Part shown: one piece after another, positions 35,868 to 44,299 of the stretch
Layout of the letters: each line of letters opens with the position of its first letter
Position numbering within the stretch: position 1 is the first letter of the stretch
DNA from: Roseburia hominis A2-183
Lineage (GTDB): Bacteria; Bacillota; Clostridia; Lachnospirales; Lachnospiraceae
Reading direction: 5' to 3'
Assembly: GCF_000225345.1 (NCBI RefSeq)
Contig: NC_015977.1
Span: 2,587,501 to 2,651,500 of the forward strand
DNA length: 64,000 nt
Notes under the pieces: model-generated
Seen by the model: the letters and a program-made list of their open reading frames with translations, nothing else
Told to the model about the DNA's origin: nothing
Databases searched by the model: none
Made by a program: the position numbers and the translations under genes

Positions 35868-37625
35868 CTACTGGTTGTGGCGCTGTGTATCCACTGTCAC
35901 GCTACCATTTTCTACCTTATATACAATATTGCAGTTACGGATCGTGGACAGCCGGTGCGCAATAATCAGCATCGTCATCTTGCCCTGCAGGCTGTCGATT
36001 GCTTCCATAACAGCTGCCTCTGTCTCATTGTCAAGCGCAGAAGTTGCCTCGTCAAGCACCAGAACTTCCGGTCTGCGGTAAAGTGCACGCGCGATACCGA
36101 TTCTCTGTCTCTGTCCACCGGAAAGGCGCACACCCGCCTCACCGATGACGGTATCCAGACCTTCCTCCATCTCACGTACCAGATCGTCAAGCTGTGCCTG
36201 CTTTAATGCCTCCCAGATCCGCTCATCATCAATGTCCTCATTTGCACCAAATGCAATGTTATTGCGGATTGTATCATCAAGCATATAGATGGTCTGCGGG
36301 ATATAACCGATCTTGTCATGCCAGCTGCGCATTCCCTTCTGGATATCCACACCATCGGTCATGATGACACCCTTCTGCGGAGTCAGAACACCAAGGATCA
36401 GATCGACAAACGTGGTCTTTCCTGCTCCGGACGGTCCAATGAACGCCACCGACGCATTCTTCGGGATTGTAACATTCACATCGGAAAGCACCGGCTCCTC
36501 CACATTCGGATAAGTAAACTCCATATGTTCCACACGGATTTCCTTCTCCAGGGTTACCGGGATCTCCTCTGCTTTTCTTGCTTCCGCCTCGGCACGTGCC
36601 TCGCGGTGCGCCTCTATATCACGGTACTCATCACGGATCTTGTCGATCACGACGCCATTGTGGATAATGGACGCATAGTAGGAAGAAATTTTATTGACGG
36701 AAGGCAGCAGCTTGAATGCCGCCACTGCGAATACACCAAGCACTGCGATAAAGTGCGCATTGTTCGTGTTTCCCATCGCGATCTTGACAATAATCATTCC
36801 CATCAGACCTGCGATGGCAAGTGCCTCAATGATCGGCTTTGGCAGTGCACTTAAGAAAGAGTTCTGTTTGATAACATAAGTATAGATCTCATTCTGTTTC
36901 TCAAAATCACGCTCGAAAAACTCTTCGCGGTTTGCAATCTTAATCTCCTTGATACCGCCAAATGCCTGCTGCATGCACTTGATCATACTTGCAGAGTAGG
37001 TTCTTCTGTCATTTCCATAGCCTTCCAGTATTTTTTTGAGTCCTTTGGAGAGGATCAGCATCATGATCGCAAGGCTGGCTGCCACACCCAGCGTGATCGT
37101 CACATCCGTTACCATTAAAAAGATGACGATGATCGCGCTGACACAGAGTTCCGATGCCATCTGTAAGGCATTGAGCACCGCGGTATAGAACATCTCCGGA
37201 TCGGTATTGATATTGCGCATCAGCTCCGCACTGTTTAGATTCAGGAAAAAGGTATAATCCTGACCAATATAGTAGCGCATCAGCGTGTTCTGCATCTGCT
37301 TCTTGCCGTAATAGGAGAACTTATACTGCAGATTGTACATATACACCAGAAAAATATTTTTTAAAATATACACGGCAATAATCATCGCTGCAATGACAAT
37401 GATAAACTCATTGGTGTTCTTCATGCCAAGCGTATCATATGCCCACGCTGCGAACTTATTCTGCAGAAGCTGTTCCGGTGCGATCACCGCATTGATAAAC
37501 GGCAGAATTACCGTCACACCGAGCAATTCTACAAATGAGTCGATGAATATGATAAATGTCAGATATACAAGACTTCGTTTCTGTTTTTTGTCGAAAACCT
37601 CAAAGGCGCTTTTTAACTGATTCAT
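35868..37625 (-). CDS. ABC transporter, fused permease-ATPase (PglK/MsbA-type flippase)
   Basis: A 585-residue half-transporter with six N-terminal transmembrane helices and a C-terminal ATPase. Walker A GPSGAGKTT is near 397-405, the signature LSGGQ at 501-505 and Walker B VLVLDEA near 521-527. PglK-like proteins flip undecaprenyl-pyrophosphate oligosaccharides, and no Wzx-type flippase is visible in the window, so this is the best candidate for translocating the repeat unit. The ATG at 37625 follows AAAGGAGA. It is the first gene of the minus-strand run leading to the fucosyltransferase and acyltransferases. Confidence 0.9.
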   Translation of the reverse strand: MNQLKSAFEVFDKKQKRSLVYLTFIIFIDSFVELLGVTVILPFINAVIAPEQLLQNKFAAWAYDTLGMKNTNEFIIVIAAMIIAVYILKNIFLVYMYNLQYKFSYYGKKQMQNTLMRYYIGQDYTFFLNLNSAELMRNINTDPEMFYTAVLNALQMASELCVSAIIVIFLMVTDVTITLGVAASLAIMMLILSKGLKKILEGYGNDRRTYSASMIKCMQQAFGGIKEIKIANREEFFERDFEKQNEIYTYVIKQNSFLSALPKPIIEALAIAGLMGMIIVKIAMGNTNNAHFIAVLGVFAVAAFKLLPSVNKISSYYASIIHNGVVIDKIRDEYRDIEAHREARAEAEARKAEEIPVTLEKEIRVEHMEFTYPNVEEPVLSDVNVTIPKNASVAFIGPSGAGKTTFVDLILGVLTPQKGVIMTDGVDIQKGMRSWHDKIGYIPQTIYMLDDTIRNNIAFGANEDIDDERIWEALKQAQLDDLVREMEEGLDTVIGEAGVRLSGGQRQRIGIARALYRRPEVLVLDEATSALDNETEAAVMEAIDSLQGKMTMLIIAHRLSTIRNCNIVYKVENGSVTVDTQRHNQ

Positions 37626-37682
37626 AGTCTTCTCCTTTATCTTATAAAATACCAATCTTAATCATATTAAGAAAACAACAAC

Positions 37683-37711
37683 TTGTCAAATTATTTCTGG
37701 ATTGCTATAAT
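37683..37711 (+). promoter_or_regulatory. Sigma-A promoter of the plus-strand acyltransferase
   Basis: TTGTCA (37683-37688), a 17-bp spacer and a consensus TATAAT (37706-37711) stand 41 bp before the ATG at 37752. This is the best promoter match in the polysaccharide region. Confidence 0.7.
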
Positions 37712-37751
37712 GAATATTCAATAAAATAAATGAAGAAAGGGTATTTTCACC

Positions 37752-38816
37752 ATGCCAAAACAAAGAAATTCCAGCTTTGAGCTGATTCGTATCCTCTGCA
37801 TCTTTTTTGTTGTGTTCTGGCACAGCATCGGGCCTTATACAAATGATCTTTCCACGGGCAATTTAGTTGGCAGTTCCTTTGTCAACACATTAACAAACAA
37901 TACCAACCTGCTGTTCATGATGGTATCCGGATATTTTGGCATCCGGTTCAATCTGGAAAAGCTGATCAAGCTCGATATCGCCATTATCTTTTATGACCTG
38001 CTCCACCTTTTCCTCTTCGGAGAATTCGGAATCAAGAGTCTGATCATCGCATGTATGCCGATCACCTTCAAGAGCCACTGGTTCATTTCCTATTATTTTG
38101 TCATCACGATCCTTTCCAGCTTTTTGAATAAGATCCCGGAACAGCTTGACCGGAAATCTTTCCGCAATCTGATCCTGCTGTTACTGTTCCTGTTTTATGT
38201 GATCCCGACGGTCTTCTTCTACGAGATCATCGAAGATGCCGGAAAAGGTGTCGTATGTATGACGATTATGTATCTGATCGGCCGTTATATCCGCCTGCAC
38301 TTAAGCGATCTCTCTTTTTCACAAAAGAAACTTGCCGCCGTGTTCTTTTCGGTATCGATTCTTGCCACCGTGCTAAATATCATCCTTTCCTTAAAAAAAG
38401 GAGTATTTACCGGTATGTACTGTCGTGACAACTCCATTTTGATCGCTGTCACCGCCATCTCCTTCTTCCTGTTTTTCCGGGAGATGAATTTTTCCAGCAG
38501 GATCATCAACCACTTATCCGGTGATGTGGTCATCCTGTACTGTATCGAGGGGTACGCGCGGAAATTCTTCTGGCAGTACTTCGATCTTGCGCCGTACACC
38601 AAGAGTCCTTATTTCATCGGCATTGTATTCGTATTTGCCGTTGTCGTGTTCCTGTTCTGTATCCTGCTCAACGAGCTGCGCAGACTGCTCTTTGATCGCA
38701 TTGACGGTGCCCTCGCCGCACTGATCATGAAGCCGGTCAATGCCTGCACCCCGGCTCTCATAAACGGATACCGCCGTGCACATGATGGCATGGTACAGTT
38801 TCTCAGAAAAAAGTAA
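37752..38816 (+). CDS. Acyltransferase 3-like membrane O-acyltransferase
   Basis: A 354-residue polytopic membrane protein beginning SSFELIRILCIFFVVFWHS and followed by LLFMMVSGYFGIRFNLEKLIKLD. It is a paralogue of the minus-strand protein at 32189. Predicted activity is acetyl transfer to a surface glycan. The gene has its own strong promoter on the plus strand and is followed after 33 bp by a hexapeptide-repeat acetyltransferase, forming a two-gene O-acetylation unit separate from the main operon. Confidence 0.85.
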   Translation: MPKQRNSSFELIRILCIFFVVFWHSIGPYTNDLSTGNLVGSSFVNTLTNNTNLLFMMVSGYFGIRFNLEKLIKLDIAIIFYDLLHLFLFGEFGIKSLIIACMPITFKSHWFISYYFVITILSSFLNKIPEQLDRKSFRNLILLLLFLFYVIPTVFFYEIIEDAGKGVVCMTIMYLIGRYIRLHLSDLSFSQKKLAAVFFSVSILATVLNIILSLKKGVFTGMYCRDNSILIAVTAISFFLFFREMNFSSRIINHLSGDVVILYCIEGYARKFFWQYFDLAPYTKSPYFIGIVFVFAVVVFLFCILLNELRRLLFDRIDGALAALIMKPVNACTPALINGYRRAHDGMVQFLRKK

Positions 38817-38849
38817 CTCTTCCATTTGCATGAAAAAGGAGGGATTCCC

Positions 38850-39458
38850 ATGAACCTTCGCAGTATCTATAAAAAATACAAACGAAAAAAACAGCTTCAA
38901 ACCTTTGCTCCTTATTTTTCCATCTCACCGGACACGGTGCTCTGTGACAATTTCAACCTTGATCTGCGCGCACCACAGTCCGGGAAGACATACCTGACGA
39001 TCGGCGATGGCGGTGTCATCGACTCCTCCTTCGTCTTTGAGACAGAGACAGGAACCATTACCGTGGGCGACCGCGTACACATCGGAGGTGGCACACAGCT
39101 GATCTCCCGCAATCAGATCTCGATCGGCAATGATGTCATCATCGCATGGAACTGCACAATCTACGACCACAATTCCCACTCCACCCACTCTGCCGGACGC
39201 AGCATGGATGTGACCAGAGAGCATACCAATTTAAAGGAAGGCAGACCGGTACTTTTCGACAAGGACTGGTCGGTTGTGAGGGATGCTCCGATCATCATCG
39301 GGGATAAAGCCTGGATCGGTTTCGGTGTTACGATCTTAAAAGGCGTTACAATCGGCGAGGGTGCCGTCATCGGTGCCGGAAGTGTCGTCACACACGATAT
39401 TCCGCCCTATACCGTTGCCGCCGGGAATCCTGCCACCGTGATCCGTAAGACCGACTGA
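38850..39458 (+). CDS. Hexapeptide-repeat (left-handed beta-helix) O-acetyltransferase
   Basis: A 202-residue cytoplasmic acetyl-CoA-dependent acetyltransferase of the WcaF/NodL type. The C-terminal half has hexapeptide repeats ([IV]G-x4) such as IGDKAWIGFGVTILKGVTIG and IGAGSVVTHDIPPYTVAAGNPA. The catalytic His is probably in CTIYDHNSHSTH. The ATG at 38850 follows AAGGAGGG; an upstream in-frame ATG is inferior. It is cotranscribed with the preceding acyltransferase. Element B begins 60 bp downstream. Confidence 0.9.
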   Translation: MNLRSIYKKYKRKKQLQTFAPYFSISPDTVLCDNFNLDLRAPQSGKTYLTIGDGGVIDSSFVFETETGTITVGDRVHIGGGTQLISRNQISIGNDVIIAWNCTIYDHNSHSTHSAGRSMDVTREHTNLKEGRPVLFDKDWSVVRDAPIIIGDKAWIGFGVTILKGVTIGEGAVIGAGSVVTHDIPPYTVAAGNPATVIRKTD

Positions 39459-39517
39459 TCCCATATGGATCCCGTCCGACGATCTTCGCTCCATCGGACA
39501 CATTTTCCTGTAAAGCC

Positions 39518-40114
39518 AGAGGGGCTGTCGCACTAAGCATATCGTGTTTTGCTTTGATAAGTAATATTATTAGAAGCCCACACCATGGGATTTCAGATGG
39601 AATTCATCTGGAAATTCGGAGCGAAAAATGTGGAATTTCTAACCAGCCGAATGTTTGCATCTTCGATGATCCGTGTCTTTCCAAGTTTGGAGCACTCCGC
39701 GGGCCATGTCCGCATCCCGGAAGACAATTTGCAGGACTTTTGTGTGTCCCTTATTGGCACCTCTGAACAAAACATAACCGCGCGAAGCCGATGTCTGAGT
39801 CGGCATCTGCCATATTTTCAATAGCAGATGCCGGCGAGTTTCGGTTCGCGCGGTTTTATATTGTCTGTGAAGAGGTGCCATTAGGGACACCAGAAAGTCC
39901 GCCCATTGTCTCCGGTGTGTCGGACATGCACCCGTCGGATTGTCCAAACGTGGAAGAGACACGGAATCCGATGCAAACATTCCACTGGAAGAAATACTCA
40001 CATTTTTCTCCAACGAATATTCCATCTGCATTTCCACCTGAAATCCTCAAGTGTGTTTCTTATAATATTACTTATCACCCAAAAGAGATCTATGCTTATT
40101 GCGACAGTCCCTCT
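39518..40114. repeat. Large near-palindromic intergenic element B (about 597 bp)
   Basis: It fills the gap between the convergent acetyltransferase and fucosyltransferase-like genes. The ends AGAGGGGCTGTCGCA (39518 on) and TGCGACAGTCCCTCT (to 40114) pair, and pairing continues through GATAAGTAATATTAT (39556 on, with 40076-40062) to the centre near 39815, where GGCATCTGC and GCAGATGCC make the apical stem. The left arm shares TTTCTAACCA, GATGATC-GTGTCTTTCCAAG and AGACAATTT with the reverse complement of the right arm of element A. On the plus strand the right end is followed by TTTTTAA. Small reading frames inside are by-products of the palindrome. Confidence 0.85.
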
Positions 40115-40149
40115 TTTTAATGGCCCGGATTCCTGATCCAATCCGTTAT

Positions 40150-41277
40150 CTATAGCACGATATAACGCTCCAGTCCTTTGACCGAGCGCAGATACAAATC
40201 TACACAGGACTGGTTTGGTCCGATATGATAATCTGCTTTTTTGCACAACTCCACGATCGCGAGCAGCTTGATAAGATTCTTCCTGCGGAACTCCCAGTCC
40301 TGCCTGTTGAACGCTTCATTGTAATATCCGCGCTCTTCCTCCCCTGTCAACGTATATAACTCCCACTCCGGGCGCAGTTCCCGGATCTTCGTCACATTCG
40401 TGTAATCGTCCGTAAAGATAAAAAGCGGCTGACCGGACAGTCCCAGTGCCTCCACTTTTTCCACATAGCTTGCCGCATCCTTTAACTCCTTATACTCCAG
40501 GCATTTGTCGCCGCCGCGGATCTGCATGGAGACAAAATGTTCCGGCATATGGAGCTTTGAGATCAGTGCATCCATCTCCTTGCGCACATCCGGTTTCGGA
40601 CAGATCGCGATCTCCCCGAATTTTGAAAACTGAGAGGTGGCTGTTCCCTTCATCCCAAACAGTGGAAAATCCACCGGATGATACTTAAAATCATTATTGA
40701 TGCACATACACCAGATATCCTGTGTCAGATAGTCGGCACCCGTACGCCGTTTTAAGATTTTGGGCAAAAAGTATCCTTTATACCACAGGCGGTGGTGGCG
40801 CATCGTGCTCTTATAGTCTGTCGGGCGATAATTTGCGATATGATTCAGCTTATCGTGATTGATCGGGCAGAACGGCTCAAACAGTTCCTCCCATCCCATT
40901 CCTCCCGCTTTTGAGAAATTGGCATCATCAGCATAGATCTCAAAGCGGATATGATTTTCAAAGCAGAAAAGCATGTGCTCCATCATGCTGTCCAGCTCGG
41001 AAAAAAGACCTGCCCCAAATCCCACATGGAAGATCAGGCGTTTTTCGTAGGACTCATTAATCTTTCTATACTCTTTTTTTTTTAGCTCCGGGTCAGCCGG
41101 TTCCTGCTCCTGTCCGTACAATGTACGGATTCTCTCCCGGTTGATTGCCTCTATATCCGCTGCAAGTTCTTCCTCATTGCGGCGTGCGAGCATAAGCTCC
41201 GGCGCCTTTACCGGATGGCGCACCACCATGGCAAGTGCCAGAAAAAAGTTCTGAATTTTAATCAGCGTATTCTTCAT
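40150..41277 (-). CDS. Putative fucosyltransferase-like glycosyltransferase (GT23/NodZ-related motif)
   Basis: A 375-residue soluble protein without membrane segments. RLIFHVGFGAGLFSEL resembles the N-terminal loop of fucosyltransferases, and HFVSMQIRGGDKCLEYKEL resembles the HxRRxDK GDP-fucose-binding motif of alpha-1,6-fucosyltransferases. FIFTDDYTNV and HIGPNQSCVDLYLRS correspond to later family motifs. Assignment is by motif only; the second Arg of the motif is Gly here, so it could use another donor. The context, next to GDP-fucose synthesis and a GT11 enzyme, favours fucosyl transfer. Its stop lies 36 bp from element B. Confidence 0.6.
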   Translation of the reverse strand: MKNTLIKIQNFFLALAMVVRHPVKAPELMLARRNEEELAADIEAINRERIRTLYGQEQEPADPELKKKEYRKINESYEKRLIFHVGFGAGLFSELDSMMEHMLFCFENHIRFEIYADDANFSKAGGMGWEELFEPFCPINHDKLNHIANYRPTDYKSTMRHHRLWYKGYFLPKILKRRTGADYLTQDIWCMCINNDFKYHPVDFPLFGMKGTATSQFSKFGEIAICPKPDVRKEMDALISKLHMPEHFVSMQIRGGDKCLEYKELKDAASYVEKVEALGLSGQPLFIFTDDYTNVTKIRELRPEWELYTLTGEEERGYYNEAFNRQDWEFRRKNLIKLLAIVELCKKADYHIGPNQSCVDLYLRSVKGLERYIVL

Positions 41278-41297
41278 ATCCGTCTCATCCTCATTTT

Positions 41298-42788
41298 CTA
41301 ATATCGCATAAATGCATACCCGTCAGAAGCATTCATTCCTGCATTGTCTACCATTTCCTGTAATTCATTGTCGTATACCATAATATTGATCCCATTTTCC
41401 GCCGCATCACAGTTGATCCCCTCGATCGATACCTCCCGATACAGATAAGTATCATCCAGCATGGCGCTATACCGTTCTTCCGTGAGCACCGTCACACTCT
41501 TTCTTCCCAGATCCTGATAATAGACCTTATCTTCTGTGGTGTCTGCCGGAACGGTCATCTGAAGTTCTCCATCTTTCCATACCCACACAGTATCGGTGTC
41601 AGGATCCATTCCATACTTTTTCAGCATGGACTTTATAAGCGGCCATTTCTGACTACGATAGTCTCCTTTCGTCATCACACAGATCGTATAACGATCCGTG
41701 TTTGCAAAAAGCTTTTTAAAATAGGCGTTCGCATCGGTCGTCTTTTTCAAATCCACATTCTGGGCATGTTTTTCATAGTAACGGCTGTTTGCCTCCCAGG
41801 AATCATACCGCTTATCACCCCTGCGGTCACTGACCTTAAAATGTTTTGCAATATAATTACCCAGATAGCTTGTATATTTCTCACTTCCGTAATAATTCAA
41901 GTGACTGCTCTCCGCAAAATCCTTCTGCGGATCCAGACCGATCTGTTCAAACTGTCTGTTGAAATCCACAAAATCCACCTGATGCTCTGCCGCAATCTCT
42001 GCCACCTGATTATATAACATCTCATCCTCCTCGCCAACCTCCATATAGGGAGCAGCTACGAGAAGAAGCGGGATATCCTGCTCTTTTGCCAGGTCTATAA
42101 TCTCTTTCAGGTACTTTTCATTCTTTTTCTCCATCTTACCGGTTTCCGTCACCCATGTCACATCCGGGAGTCCCTCAAACACAGTCGTACTGATGGAATT
42201 AATGTTAAATCCCTTGTAATTTCTACCATTTGCATCTCCATGGTATGGCAGAAAATCATCTTCTTTTAATTCCTGGTACCTCGCATGGTACACCGGATAC
42301 CGCAGCAGATAATCGAGCTGTTCCTCCTCAGGCGCAAGGCTGACCTGCAGATTTTCCACATAATCATCGGAATGGCGCAGGCCAAACATGTTCATCGTCA
42401 TCCGCTCTGTCCCCTGGTACTCATCCTCCTCCATGACCCGGTAGACATCCACCACAACAAGCTGTGGTGTCTGGTATTTTAACGCCTCCTTCATGTAATA
42501 ATAAGTATTCCACAACGTCTGGTTCGATCCGGCAAGATCATATGCCGCCATCCCGTATTCATCCCACAAAATAGCCGGATTAATATTCGTATAGGTATGA
42601 CTGCTCCCGAGGCACAAGACGTCAACGGTATTCTCCTCCTGCTGATAGAACATCTCCGCCGGATAACAGCCATCTGTCGATTTAAAATGTAGCAGGCGGT
42701 AAGCCCCATAAAGCATCCCGGCTGCAAGACCGGCAAACAGCAGACAGGCTGCCGTACGTTTTATCATTTCTTTCATTGTTTTCCTCAT
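41298..42788 (-). CDS. SGNH/GDSL-like membrane-anchored acetyl-handling protein (AlgX/DltD-like)
   Basis: A 496-residue protein with one N-terminal transmembrane segment (residues 9-30). The extracytoplasmic domain starts with DVLCLGSSHTYTNINP, where GSSH carries the nucleophile serine of an SGNH fold, and SSHLNYYGSEKY near 320 supplies the C-terminal catalytic His block. Pairing with an MBOAT gene 8 bp upstream is the AlgI-AlgX or DltB-DltD arrangement, in which the MBOAT exports acyl groups and the SGNH partner places them on an extracellular polymer. A second ATG four codons in, behind GAGGAAA, is an equally possible start. Confidence 0.8.
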   Translation of the reverse strand: MRKTMKEMIKRTAACLLFAGLAAGMLYGAYRLLHFKSTDGCYPAEMFYQQEENTVDVLCLGSSHTYTNINPAILWDEYGMAAYDLAGSNQTLWNTYYYMKEALKYQTPQLVVVDVYRVMEEDEYQGTERMTMNMFGLRHSDDYVENLQVSLAPEEEQLDYLLRYPVYHARYQELKEDDFLPYHGDANGRNYKGFNINSISTTVFEGLPDVTWVTETGKMEKKNEKYLKEIIDLAKEQDIPLLLVAAPYMEVGEEDEMLYNQVAEIAAEHQVDFVDFNRQFEQIGLDPQKDFAESSHLNYYGSEKYTSYLGNYIAKHFKVSDRRGDKRYDSWEANSRYYEKHAQNVDLKKTTDANAYFKKLFANTDRYTICVMTKGDYRSQKWPLIKSMLKKYGMDPDTDTVWVWKDGELQMTVPADTTEDKVYYQDLGRKSVTVLTEERYSAMLDDTYLYREVSIEGINCDAAENGINIMVYDNELQEMVDNAGMNASDGYAFMRY

Positions 42789-42796
42789 GCTCTTCT

Positions 42797-44299
42797 TTAG
42801 AACTGAAAATATATAAACTGTGCCGCATCATAATCCGGACCGTATTTTCCATACACGACCACAAGAAGAATGAGCAACAGGCACACCAGCCACCGGAACC
42901 ATATATTCTGTTCCTGCAAAAACACATCCACGCGTCTGCCCAGCCGATAACGTACCAGGTCAACCAACAACAGAATGAACAGTGCAAAAAACAACACATT
43001 TGCTTCAAACTGCTCCAGTCCCATTGTATATAACGTCCCGTTAAAAAGCGCCCACGGGTTCACTCTTGTTGCAATCCGGCTTATATATACACACGCCTGT
43101 CCCAGATTGTCTGCCCTGAAAAAAATCCATGCAAATGTGGTCAGCACAAATGTAAACGCAATCTGTGTCAGTTTAAAACTGATACAATCTGTTCGGACGT
43201 CAAAGATCTCCACGATCTTCTTTCTTACCGGGCGAAGCAGATCCCCGATGATCTGATAGAGTCCGTGCAGTCCACCCCAGATCACATACGTCCATGCTGC
43301 GCCGTGCCAGAGTCCGCTTGCGAGGAAGGTAAGCATCAGGTTGCAGTATTTTCTCACTTTTCCCTTCCGGTTTCCGCCAAGAGGAATATAGAGATAATCC
43401 CGGAACCAGGTGCTCAGCGAAATATGCCATCTTCTCCAGAAATCTTTGATCGATGTCGCAAAATACGGCGTATTAAAATTCTCCATCAATGTGAAGCCCA
43501 TCACCTGTGCAGCCCCGATCGCAATCAGGGAGTAACTTCCAAAGTCACAATAAATCTGAATTGCAAACGCCACCGCCCCGGTAACCAGTTCCGCACTCCC
43601 CAGGCTGTAATAATGGTCAAATGCATAGTCCGCCACAATGGCGATCCGGTCTGCCAGCACCATTTTTAAGAAAAATCCATACAACATGAGTATGAGTCCG
43701 TTGACAATCCGATGATATTCAAATGTCTTTTTATAAGGCACTTCCCGGATCTGTTTCAGCAGATTTCCCGACCGCTCGATCGGTCCTGCAACCAGCTGTG
43801 GGAAAAATGATACAAACAGCGCATAGCGAAGCGGATTTTTTTCTGCCGCAATCTCTTTCCGGTAGACATCCACCAGATATCCGAGCGCCTGAAAGGTATA
43901 GAAGGAAATTCCCACCGGGAGCAGAACCTCCAGGCTGCTGGTCAACGGTTTTTTCTGAAAATGCTCCAGCACCACATTCAGGTTTGTAAGGAAAAAGTCA
44001 AAATATTTGCAAAAAAACAAAATGCCGAGATTGGAAAGGAAACCAACCGCGACGACCAGCTTTCCTGCCACGCTCCAGCCTTTTTCCTCATGTGTACCGG
44101 TCCACTCTACAAGAAGTCCACACACATAGGTAATCAGCGTTGAGGCTCCGATCAGCATCGCATACGACGCATTCCATGACATGTAAAAATAATAGCTTGC
44201 CACCAAAAGCCAGAGATAGCGCACTTTCTTTGGAATGATCCAGTAAATCAGCACTACTGCCGGAAAAAATACGAGAAAGTCAATTGAATTAAACTGCAT
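42797..44299 (-). CDS. MBOAT-family O-acyltransferase (AlgI/DltB-like)
   Basis: A 500-residue membrane protein with 10-12 helices. Family landmarks are SIDFLVFFP at the N-terminus, QLVAGPIER in the middle, DFWRRWHISLSTWFRDYLYI and LASGLWHGAAWTYVIWGG, the latter with the catalytic His. It moves acetyl groups across the membrane for glycan acetylation. The ATG at 44299 follows GGGGAG and lies inside the 3' end of the GT11 gene (11-bp overlap). With the SGNH partner downstream and the fucosyltransferase upstream it implies that the fucosylated glycan is O-acetylated outside the cell. Confidence 0.93.
   Translation of the reverse strand: MQFNSIDFLVFFPAVVLIYWIIPKKVRYLWLLVASYYFYMSWNASYAMLIGASTLITYVCGLLVEWTGTHEEKGWSVAGKLVVAVGFLSNLGILFFCKYFDFFLTNLNVVLEHFQKKPLTSSLEVLLPVGISFYTFQALGYLVDVYRKEIAAEKNPLRYALFVSFFPQLVAGPIERSGNLLKQIREVPYKKTFEYHRIVNGLILMLYGFFLKMVLADRIAIVADYAFDHYYSLGSAELVTGAVAFAIQIYCDFGSYSLIAIGAAQVMGFTLMENFNTPYFATSIKDFWRRWHISLSTWFRDYLYIPLGGNRKGKVRKYCNLMLTFLASGLWHGAAWTYVIWGGLHGLYQIIGDLLRPVRKKIVEIFDVRTDCISFKLTQIAFTFVLTTFAWIFFRADNLGQACVYISRIATRVNPWALFNGTLYTMGLEQFEANVLFFALFILLLVDLVRYRLGRRVDVFLQEQNIWFRWLVCLLLILLVVVYGKYGPDYDAAQFIYFQF

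Noticed and set aside
39554..40246. Several 60-132 codon frames within element B
   Set aside because: Same reason as for element A; frames on opposite strands translate the same paired arms and none has a credible start.
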